A stretch of 27,026 nt of DNA from Hypsibius dujardini (Eukaryota; Tardigrada; Eutardigrada; Parachela; Hypsibiidae), in contig LRSR01014916.1 of NCBI GenBank assembly GCA_001579985.1, positions 1-27,026 on the forward strand, written 5' to 3'. A model generated the notes under the pieces. That model did not search any database and was not told the origin of the DNA. It worked only from the letters and a program-made list of their open reading frames with translations. Shown here one piece after another: positions 1-8,992 of this stretch. The position numbers and the translations under genes were made by a program. How positions within the stretch are numbered: position 1 is the first letter of the stretch; each line of letters starts with the position of its first letter.

Positions 1-36
1 CTGTGTCTGTGTCTGTGTCTGTGTCTGTCTGTGTCT
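1..36. repeat. (TGTGTC)n microsatellite at window edge
   Basis: Hexanucleotide TGTGTC repeated about five times with one imperfect unit. It is cut by the window start, so its full length is unknown. Confidence 0.9.
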
Positions 37-654
37 TAAGTATTTTTGCCAGTGGCGCTTTCTTTCCCGTCTGGTGTGTTTCCGAGAGAGCGTTTGTTCC
101 CGAGCTAGTAAGCTCTTTTCTACAACTGTTCCAGCAGATCCACTGAAGCATACCCAAACGCCCCTTGAAATTCCAAACAAGCAAACAAAGAATCCTTACA
201 AAAGAGGTGCTTGAAGGGGAAACCCGCGCGAGACGGCGTTGCCGGCGGCACGCATGCATATTGCCTCAATATGCTCCACAGCTTCACAGCTTCACATCAC
301 CACACCGACGAATCGAAGTGCCGCCGAACATTTACTGTTCAGAACTAATAAGACAGTTAATGGGTTTCACGGCACGAGCGGGAACCATAAGTCTGGGCAA
401 GAGACGAGAATTTCCCGCTTAAAATTCACGACCCGTGTTGCACTATATATGAGCGCTCGCGGAGCACTTGAAAGTCGAAACTGGGAAACTGTGCCTCCAC
501 TTGATCACGAATAATCAAAGTGCTTCGCGGCGCGGCCCATATTTGCCGCTCTCTCCGATCAAACGGCTATTAAGGCGTGTTGATGTTAAATGTTCCGCTT
601 AATAAAACAGATCGGAGCCACATAGACAGGCAGGCAGCACAAGCGGGCAATACA

Positions 655-845
655 GGCCCACAGACATACGCATAGACATACAGACACACAGACATCCAGA
701 CATACAGACACACGGACAAACACAAAGACAGACACATAGACACACAGACACGCACATTTGCCGATACATAAACACAAAGGTGCTCAAGTACGCAAACATA
801 AGAAATCCAGACATGCAGATATAAAGACATAGACACATTGTGAAA
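655..845. repeat. degenerate ACAGACAYACAG microsatellite
   Basis: A run of about 190 bp made of ACAG, ACAT and ACAC tetranucleotides. It keeps several minus-strand frames open (Cys/Val/Leu-rich translations); these are repeat artefacts, not genes. Confidence 0.85.
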
Positions 846-1659
846 CAGGCAGGTCGACAGATAACCACGGTGGACTGCAAAAACTTTCAGTAGACAGTCA
901 TACATAATGGCAGAGAGGGAAGGAGGCAGGCAGACAAAAGTTCGATTCAGTTCAAGTTAGTAGTGAAGAGAGCGGAACAGCTTTTGTTGACGGAGGAGCC
1001 TTTTTAAAGTCAACATTGACTTTGGGGGGTATATTTATTAGTTCAAACGGCATTGGGCCGACTTGGCTAAGCGATCGGAAGAGGAATCGCCGGCGATGGG
1101 GATGTAGAACTTTCCATTTAAATTGGTGCGGCGGACCTGCGACGACACACACTGCTACTGCAGTCCCTGTAGTGTATTCGAATAACGATGTACCCGTCGT
1201 AAAAAATAGGGGGGATTACTAAGCCTGGATGCTTGCGCGGGCGGTGCAGTTTCAAAGCCGCAAGGGATAATGCTTCAGTGTTGGTCTGTGAAACCACTTT
1301 GTCTCGAGTTGGCGATAAATCCCGTAGATTGCGCAATAGCGGCATAATTTAATTTGCGTTGACAGGTCCTTGTTCTAATGGCGGCGCCGGGTAGCCTGCA
1401 TGGCGTGTCCTGCTTCAGCGGGCTCATCCTCATATACGGGTGGGTGGAGCCAGTAGTGATCGTTTTACTGATTGTTTTCAGCTGGGATGAGTCGTCCCAT
1501 CCTCCTTACTTTGAAAGCATTTTGCACTTGCACATCCCGTACTTCTTCAGGGATAGGAATTCATGCCTCAATGAGCCAACGAAAAAAGCAGACAGATCTT
1601 TAGACGAGAGTCAAATGGACAGACCGACAAAAGGACCAGGCCGCCGGATAGACGGACAG

Positions 1660-1661
1660 CC

Positions 1662-1705
<44 letters not shown>

Positions 1706-1712
1706 GGCAGAC
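1660..1712. repeat. (ACAG)n microsatellite
   Basis: Nearly perfect tandem CAGA tetranucleotides, about 11 uninterrupted copies. It lies in the leftmost gene-free region. Confidence 0.9.
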
Positions 1713-3334
1713 AAGCGGGTCACATGTTTTTATTTCGGTTAAAGCTTCTCTTCCTCATTAGGGTCAAGGAGCTAGCACGGGTCTTGGCAGGCAGGAACCA
1801 ATGAATACTTCACCAGCCGAGTTGCGTGCACCACAATGAAAGAAGACGTCATCCTCCTGTCCGTGCTCGGAACAAAAGACTGGCCCCCCTCCAAAGAAAA
1901 GCGAATTGTCCTGTCAACCATTCAGAGCGAGGCAGGCACACCAGAGAAGGAAGACGACAAGATGAAAAAAATAGATATTACGACAGGCGCGAGGATATAT
2001 TATTTCCGTTTCATCGGACCTCCGCTTTTGTCTCCCTGCACAATCCCTTGCTTGATTTTTCCATGTCAGTCGAGGGACCTAACACACACAAGTCATTTCA
2101 TCCTACTCCCCCCTTCCCTCCCCACCCCAGCCCGAGTACCAGGACAAACAGAAACACGAGTTCTCGATCCTCACACACTGAGGCTAACTAATAACTCATA
2201 TTCTCCGGCGTCTTCCCATAGCAGGCGAGCATGAAAGCGCGGAGGAAGTGGGAAGGACCGGAAATCGGATAGAACGGCCGAAAAAACCCCCTCTCTTCAT
2301 TTCATTCCCGGCATACCATATAAGAGGAGCAGACACTCGTACACACACCGGAACGGGAAGACCCGCTGTGCCGGCAAAGGACTTTGGCATTTAAGTTCCA
2401 CTAGCTTTTGGCTGTTTTTTTTTATGCACACACACAGACACAGACCCAGAAGACCGACACACGAACGAATCGATTGCCACGCACAGTCGTCTGAGTCAGT
2501 ATCGTTCATTCACAGTTGTTTTGCTCAGCTGTTCCGCCATATACTCATACTGTAGCAACAAAAAACGGAACAGGAATGTAAATGCGGAATACCAAACGAA
2601 GGGCAGTCTTTCGGATATATACCACGAAGTATCGACTGCCTCTACGTGGACTCCCTCTCCCCTACGTGGACTCACTCTCCCCTCACTCTTTCTCTCGCCA
2701 TCATCCGACGAGCCAAACAAACAGATAGTTTCTCTTTCTTCGGCGCAATTACAGTTTGGGTCACGCGTGCGGTATGTCTATATTACGTGGCGAGCGAACG
2801 CGCCCCGACGACGAGCGCGCCCTGTCAAGTGGGTTGCACAAATATTTTCCAGCTGGAAGACTCTCTCATCGCATCTCCCACACGGCCACACACCCACACG
2901 ACCACACGACCGGGGACCCTTGGTAGTAATCGTAGGGTTACTGTTAGGGCAAAGCCTCTGGCCGCGGTTGAGCTCTTGCCGCGCGCGCCCGTTCTTCCAC
3001 TTGTCTCGCGGTATTCCAGGGTACTCCACAAAATAATTCAACCCTCTTGGGGGGTCCTTGGCTAATCCACCGAATCGTTCATCATCATCCCGAAGCACAC
3101 CAGTCCCTCCCCTCCCCCGTCTCCCCGCCGACGCGTGTGCCAAATTAATTCCGCTTCTTCTTCTCAAATTTCGTTTTAGGCGTTCCTTAACTGGCACACC
3201 GTGCTGGAATATTAGAAACGAAAATTTAGAAGGTCAGCATTGCTGGAAAAAGTCGATACGCGAGAGCAGCAGTTGTCGTCTTGAGGTCCAATGTCGGATC
3301 ACTTCCGGTCTGCGTGCTCAACAATTACGGCAAC

Positions 3335-3452
3335 ACACGTGGCCAAAATGCTAGGCTGTCCGAGTCAAGCCACGTAACTCAGCCATTGCGCGAAGCAATG
3401 CACCAAACGAGTTAAATGGCTTGACTCGGTTGGCCAAGTTTTCTGTTCGTGT
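3335..3452. mobile_element. palindromic element, family A, copy 1
   Basis: The two ends are imperfect inverted repeats of each other. The left end starts ACACGTGGCCAAAA and the right end reads back as ACACGAACAGAAAA; both arms continue to a shared CCGAGTCAAGCC. The 118-bp body can fold into one long hairpin. Related copies lie at 4032-4148 and 9657-9778. It has no coding capacity, so it is best described as a hairpin MITE-like element. Target-site duplications could not be fixed. Confidence 0.65.
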
Positions 3453-4031
3453 GTGTATGTGTATGCAGCTCATCTCCGTACCAGAATCGCCTTCAACAAT
3501 GGACAATTTTGCAACTTTCAAACTCAAAACACTTCCGCTATACTTTTTCTTAACAATCTCACATTTTTTGATATTTTCAACATTAATCTCATCGGGCTGA
3601 GGTTGCAACAACTTTTTCTGGGAGAATGTCACGCAAACTTCCGGTAGCATTGGAAAATTAATGAAAATAAAATCTTCCAGTGTTTTCAAAACTTGAAATG
3701 CTGCCGAAAATTTCTTCGTGATTATAAAAAATAGCGAATATTAGTAAGAGAAATAGCGGAGACGTCCAGAGTTCGATAGTTGAAAATCGGTCCCACTGTA
3801 AGCGCCATCTAGGGGGATTCATCTCGGCATCACAAAAATGGTCCATCCTTTTCTCAGTAAGACAAGGTAAAACACAAAATCAAGAGACGATTTAACGAGA
3901 CACACCGCGAACATCGGGGAATAAAATTATGATACACGAGAAGCGTGATTGTAAGTTTTGACCGCCATATCAGATACGTAAAATAAAACGAATCACGGAA
4001 CTGGAATGATACTCGAGCGGTGTGGGAGTAC
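3453..4031. other. spacer between two palindromic elements
   Basis: AT-rich sequence with no recognised coding exon. It separates copies 1 and 2 of the family A hairpin and lies downstream of the V-ATPase e gene. Confidence 0.5.
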
Positions 4032-4148
4032 ACACGTGACAAAAACCTTGCGCTGACTGAGTTAAACCATTTAATTCGCTGTGCATAAAATCATGCAGGG
4101 AACGAGTTGCATGGCTCAACTCGGTTAGCTCAAAGTTTTGGCCACGTG
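4032..4148. mobile_element. palindromic element, family A, copy 2
   Basis: A 117-bp hairpin. The left end reads ACACGTGACAAAAACCTTG and the right end reads back as CTCACGTGGCCAAAACTTTG; the arms meet at CTAACCGAGTT-like sequence, as in copy 3. It starts 43 bp past the stop codon of the V-ATPase e gene, so it probably lies in or next to that gene's 3' end. Confidence 0.7.
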
Positions 4149-4191
4149 AGTAGACAGTTCCGCCAGTGTGTGGTTCGCGTCCCGGAGGAAT

Positions 4192-4916
4192 TTAGTGCCA
4201 TTCTCGTTGCATAGCTACGATCACTTTTGCGTCCAGCCGGGGTCCGAAGAGTGGATTCAGCTGGCAAAGGTACGCGACCAGCCAACTGGAAGAGGAAGAG
4301 AGAACAAATGGGTAAGGACCGTATAACGAATCGGATCAGCCAATCAATCAGTGTGTGGAGTGCTCAGGCAAAGATAACTCAAATTTAAATTATGAATATT
4401 ATAAATATAACAAATAAGGAAACTTGATAACAATTGCTCAATGGCTCGGGTTATTAAAATAAAGCCATTAACTATTAATCACTAAGTATTAATCATTAAC
4501 AATCAAACCAAATACGACAACCTAATTAGTGCTGTATTAAAATTGGACACAATGATGATAAATGAGCCCATCAAGTATTAATTCATCAATCGCAATTTAA
4601 ATTTATCATCTAATACATCAATCAACTGATACCCGCAATGGCCAATCCATCAACACGTGAATAACCAACTCATCAATCAAGCGGTCAATACTTCGGCGAA
4701 CACTTACAATGTGTAGCAGCAGACAGCAGTCAAGACCAGCATCGAGCGCACCAACCTAGGCCCGGTCAAAAAAATTCCATAAACTTCCAGTTCATGGCAG
4801 CAGCAAAAAGTCTCATCTCACCCTCTATCTGTGTTCTTCGGCACAAGGAAGGGCCCAAGTCCGCCCACAGCAGCCCAGAAGAGCGTCACCACAATCATCG
4901 GCACCTCGATGCCCAT
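4192..4916 (-). CDS. ATP6V0E: V-type proton ATPase subunit e (three exons)
   Basis: Exons, minus strand: 4916-4822, 4755-4708, 4285-4192 (237 nt, 78 residues plus stop). Exon 1 encodes MGIEVPMIVVTLFW...FLVPKN, exon 2 the short stretch MLVLTAVCCYTF, and exon 3 WLVAYLCQLNPLFGPRLD. This order is diagnostic of the small V0 subunit e, a protein of about 80 residues with two transmembrane helices and a conserved QLNPLFGP segment after helix 2. The protein belongs to the membrane-embedded proton-translocating sector of the V-ATPase in endomembranes. Donors are GTGAGA and GTAAGT; acceptors are GGCCTAG and CTCTTCCAG; phases 2 and 2 agree. An in-frame upstream Met near 5042 exists, but the family's usual N-terminus starts at 4916. 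Intron 2 (422 bp) is AT-rich with ATTAATCA repeats. Confidence 0.93.
4286..4707. repeat. (ATCA/ATTA)-rich intron of V-ATPase e gene
   Basis: Intron 2 is packed with degenerate CATCAATC and ATTAATCA tetranucleotide motifs and is strongly AT-rich. The acceptor side has a clear pyrimidine tract (TTCTCTCTTCCTCTTCCAG on the minus strand). Confidence 0.6.
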
Positions 4917-5760
4917 CTTCGCTCTCGGTGGTGGTTCTGCAACGGACGGAACCAAACTCTTAATCCATGAACAAAAACAGACTTTCAAGCGGAGGAGGCA
5001 AAAGAAGGGGAGGGGATAAATGGGGAAAGTAACCATGGTCACATGCCATCGGGGGCACTTTCAGTAAAACTGAGATATTCTTCCGACCCCGAATGCCATG
5101 GGTGGCTTACCTGAGATCAATGTAAATTCCGACTGATACAAACGGCTATTAAATTTCGATTTCCAAAAAGCAAGAGGACGAGATTCCGGAAAAAGAAAAA
5201 AGCAAAGAAGATGTTCAGAAAAACAGCTGGTGATGTGGGGCGGAGCTGGATCGATAACAGCCAAAGTGACGCATCATGCTGGGGCGAAATAAACGGCTTG
5301 CTTTGAGCAGACTCGTAGCAGCTGCGGTTTTCGGCCCAGATCGATGAGGTCATTTTAACCGATTCTACTTTTTGTTTCTAGTGTCCTGTCCTCCTTGGCT
5401 CTTGTACTAAGCATTTGCAACTAATCAAGCGATCAATCGATGCCAGAGCCTGGACACTACTGCTTTACCAGTACTCTAACTGTACGTACTGCAAAGTGGG
5501 ATCTTTTCTCCCGCTTTTTACAGACTCAAAAAGTTCTTAAACGTTATTAAGTCTTAAGTCTATTAGGAAAGCAGAAGGCGACATCCACTCAAACGGAGGC
5601 ACAAAAACGGCCCTGCACTGAACAGAAATGACCGAATGAGTCACTCACTGTCAAGGCTGGGTCAAGTCTTGTCTTTCACCAGCAAAAAACCTGGTCAAAT
5701 TCGAGATCGCATTTCAGAAAAAGTACAAGGGGTATGAGCTTCTGCAATAACAACACCGAG
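4917..5760. other. spacer: 5' flank of V-ATPase e and 3' flank of PWWP gene
   Basis: It holds no recognised coding exon. The proximal part should contain the 5' UTR and promoter of the V-ATPase e gene, and the distal part the 3' UTR of the PWWP gene. No TATA box or AATAAA signal on the minus strand could be assigned with confidence. Confidence 0.5.
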
Positions 5761-8580
5761 TCAGTTGGTCTGGACGGCATCCAACATGGACAATGGTGCC
5801 TTGGCCCATCGAGCATCAATTTCCTCATCCACGAAGATCGGCGCTGCGGCGTAAATCTCCTCCGCTTCGGCATACGTGAGGCTCCTCGCTTTTCTGATCG
5901 CAAAAATCACAGCTTCCGGCAGCCAGACATCGTAACAAGTCATCATGAACCTGGAGAATCAAACGAAAAGTTCACAACTCAGAACATGCCCGCTTTATAA
6001 TCGAATCCTTCGCCTGTACGCTCATCACTACTCAGAACATGCCTGCTCTATAATCGGGTCCCTCGCCTTTACGCTCATCGCTTAGTTTCTGTGCAGATTA
6101 ATTAGGCTACCATCTGCATTAACGGCATTTTGCCGCTTGCTAGACTTACTTGACGTTATCCGAATCCTTCCGCGTCCGGAGACACCGCATGAAGCGGTAC
6201 AGCTGAAACACCTGACTATCCACGACGATCGGCCCGGATGGGGATTTGATGGTCTGATTCATCAGCTCCCAGTACTCGTTCTTCTTCCAGGCACGACTTC
6301 TTTTTGTATGTACCGAAGAAGTGGCCGGCGCGTCGCGGAGGGAACGCAAATAGGCCTTACACTCAGGCGATCCGACAATCTGAAAGTGTTTCATGCAGAC
6401 AGGATGTTAACAGCATGCCATACCAACACTGTTCTAAAGCTTCCAAACTAGAATGCAAACCTCTAGCAGTTCCTGCCCAAACTTTTCCCGCTCATCGACA
6501 ATCCTTTGACTCGTCTCAGAGTATGTCAATGCTTTAGGATCACGGCGCTCCGTGTTGACTTGAATGTAATCGTAGGACCCAAATTTACCGCCATCCGTCT
6601 CTTCGTCCTCCATGGCATCATCAGGTAAGGAGTTCTTCCGCTGCTTGCCGTGGTCAGCTAGCTCCTTGGCAGGCACGCGCCACTGCGCGACATTCTCCAG
6701 CAGCGGAAGATATGGAGCCCAATCTTTTAAGGACTCAGGAGCCACCGGCAGATCCACCGCTGCTCCGTTCATTTTCAGCCACACCGCGTGAGCTAACCTG
6801 AAAATATAATAAAAAACAGTTTTTGAATATATTTCAACGATAGTTTAAATGACTAAAAAAGTGGCCATTGCTTTTAAATAATCCAGTTTAAAATCCAATT
6901 TATTTTACTTTAACTCACAAAAATCGGAATCGATATTTAAAAGCATAATTTGTTTAAAATCCCTACATTTAACTTTACATCTTACGATATTTTATTTAAA
7001 ATCCTATTTAAATGCTGAAGATGTGGCTTTTCCATTTAAATAAAATTAGCCGATAGATTTAAATTCATTTCTTATTTTATTTAAATTCATTCTAAACAAC
7101 ACTAACCAAAAAAGCACTGATAAAGTTTCTTTTATCGGCTAACGGGACTGAAAGAAAATCAGTTGATCGAACGGTCAGTCGGCACAGTTCAACACGGTAA
7201 ACTATGAGGAAAGGGCCCTGAAATGGGCACCCTGGAATCACAACTTCCACAGGTTTTGGCTATCATCAAGACCCTAAACGACAGAAAATAATCGACAACC
7301 CCAGTGGAACGCGGATCAGATACGAAGAAAAGTTGTGGGAACATATTTAAATAAGGAAATGACTGGACGGTTGGAAAAAGCTCCCTATAGAGGTCGCTGA
7401 CTATGCAGTGACTCATTTGTTTTAGATTGATTTGCGACAGAGCGCCCCTTGCCACCCGGTGGCCATTTCCAGGGTACGGAAATGCAAGTGGCCTATTCCA
7501 GAGCTCTTCCCTCATACTGTTAGCACAGAATTATGATGAAAATGTCGACTGGACGTTCGACACCGACACGTACCAGTACAATCCGCCCAGCATCTCGACG
7601 TTCAATTTGAGCTGATTGTTACTATCCTTCGAAACTAACTCCGCGAGGCGCCTCTCGCACAGCACCGCCATCCGTTCTGAAAGCTCATAGAACGTGTAGT
7701 CCAGGTATTTGGTGCAAGTCAACCAGGAATGCTGACTCCGCATGATCTGATCGTCCGGTCTGCCTCCTTCCACCGGTTCAACCGAAACGAATGAGTTCAG
7801 TGCGGTCATTTTGTAGTTGGTCGACTGCTTCACGTAGTGGAGATAGTGTTTGTAGTTTGGCTCGAGAAACATCACCGACGCTTCCGCCTGGGATGTGATG
7901 TTCTTCGCTTTCAGGGCCTTTTTGAAGCGCTTCACAATGCCCGGCCACCAATCCCACTTGGGATCTTTCACCCAGCAGAGAACACCGACCTGAAATTAAC
8001 GACTTCGTCACCTATGGCTGCTGAACGTTTGACTGAACTGAATAAGGCACGGATTGATTGATGAATCTGCTTGATAGTCAGCGGGAGACTGTTGATTGAT
8101 TGGTTGATTGACTAACGCAGTGAGACACTATCCCTTTCCTCTAGATTAGTTTGACGATCACGTTGGTTTACAGACATGCATTTGTTGTGTCTCAGTGAAA
8201 TAAATTACCTTCATCCACTGATATCGCTCTCCGGACCGGGGATCGCAGTCGCGCAGCAGGCGAGAATTAAAGAACTGATCCTTCTTCCAGGTTTCGAAAA
8301 AATCGTCGCACTTCTGAACGATTCCTTCCGGATCGTCGTCCGCGGATTGTTCAGCATCTTCAACTTCTGCGGAAGTTACTCTTTTTTTGGGCTGCGTAGC
8401 GCCGGGGCCAAGACCCATGGTGTACAGGATGGCATTGAAAATAGCGTCGGTGGGATCGCCGCCGTCCTCCGGAATCTCCTTTGAAATGTCCCCTTCCCGC
8501 TGCTCGCTCTCTTCGTCGCCCGATGGCATGCCATCATCTTCATCTTCGTTATCCCCTCCGGAGAAATATTCATCGTCCAT
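5761..8580 (-). CDS. PWWP-domain protein, PWWP3/MUM1-like (five exons)
   Basis: Exons, minus strand: 8580-8209, 7989-7574, 6797-6461, 6379-6150, 5950-5761 (1545 nt, 514 residues). Residues 1-120 are acidic and disordered-looking (EDEDD, DEESE runs). Exon 2 opens a PWWP fold at about residue 125 (VGVLCWVK...DWWPGIV), the aromatic chromatin-reader module that binds methylated histone tails and DNA. The C-terminal half is helical and ends with LPEAVIFAI followed by YAEAEEIY, a pattern I associate with the C-terminus of vertebrate PWWP3A/MUM1, a 53BP1-linked chromatin and DNA-damage factor. All introns are GT-AG with matching phases. The acidic N-terminus is short, and the PWWP lies much earlier than in the vertebrate protein. 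The family call is by motif only; a different PWWP subfamily is possible. Confidence 0.8.
5977..6082. repeat. 53-bp tandem duplication in PWWP gene intron 4
   Basis: Two adjacent 53-bp copies starting ACTCAGAACATGCC, with about five differences, lie in the intron between exons 4 and 5. They start 26 bp from exon 5, so they occupy the acceptor-proximal end of the intron. Confidence 0.85.
6798..7573. other. large AT-rich intron 2 of PWWP gene
   Basis: A 776-bp intron whose left half (about 6800-7130) is dense in TTTAAA/ATTTAAAT palindromes. A minus-strand frame at 7189-7515 has no recognised similarity and is treated as non-coding. Confidence 0.6.
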
Positions 8581-8627
8581 AATATTAATTATACGGGTGC
8601 CAGGGTGGGTGATGGCTGATATTAATC

Positions 8628-8905
8628 ATTAATTGATTACCGGAAAGACTAAGACTTGTTCGCGCGCGACTTACTACTCCACCCATTGGTTATTCAGTCC
8701 ATTAATTGATTGCCGAAAAAATAGGAGTTAGTCGCGCGCGAACAAGTCTTATTGCTCCACCCATTGGTCGATTAATTGATTGCCGAAGGAAGAGTTGTTC
8801 GCGTTCGAATAAGTCCTATTGCTTCATTATTGTTCTCTTGATCGATTAATTGATTGCCGAAATAATATGAGTTGTTCGCGCGCAAACAAGTCTCAAAACC
8901 GGAAC
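8628..8905. promoter_or_regulatory. four tandem CpG-palindrome repeats upstream of PWWP gene
   Basis: Four units start with ATTAATTGATT at 8628, 8701, 8771 and 8845 (period about 70-74 bp). Each carries a CGCG-rich dyad such as GTTCGCGCGCGA or TCGCGCGCGAAC, flanked by AAGACTTG/CAAGTCTT, and two units share CTCCACCCATTGG. The block lies 48-325 bp before the PWWP start codon, in the 412-bp spacer after the channel gene, so it is where that promoter should be. Promoter function is inferred from position only. Confidence 0.5.
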
Positions 8906-8992
8906 GAATAGTTTGGTTCTCGCGTACTACTGTTGCTCATGTTGATTCTAGTTTTGTAGCGCCAAGCGAAACACACTTTTTCCAAAATAGCA

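Larger units (their letters stand above)
37..3334. other. intergenic stretch, no gene recognised
   Basis: No open frame here matches a family I know, and none shows paired splice signals that join into a plausible protein. The stretch holds two (ACAG)-type microsatellites (655-845 and 1660-1712), a 21-bp near-duplicate at about 2641-2681, and scattered frames of up to 171 codons with low-complexity or CA/CT-rich content. A CATATAAGAG TATA-like string at about 2317 could be a promoter, but no gene can be attached to it. Confidence 0.5.

Noticed and set aside
570-905. Minus-strand frames rich in Cys, Val and Leu
   Set aside because: They are translations of an ACAG/ACAT microsatellite; the periodic composition follows the repeat, with no domain.
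1016-1345. Minus-strand open stretch with an AG acceptor at about 1131 and AATAAATA after a stop
   Set aside because: It could be a terminal exon, but the peptide (LNGKFYIPIAGDSSSD) matches nothing I know and no upstream exon joins.
1836-2234. Plus-strand frame starting MKEDVILLSVLG
   Set aside because: The first 55 codons look protein-like, but no donor follows the plausible part and the rest is Pro/Ser/Thr-rich low complexity. I cannot support it as a gene.
2778-3197. 139-codon minus-strand frame with Arg/Gly-rich start
   Set aside because: No recognisable domain, no splice partner and no supporting neighbour; two other frames are open over the same segment.
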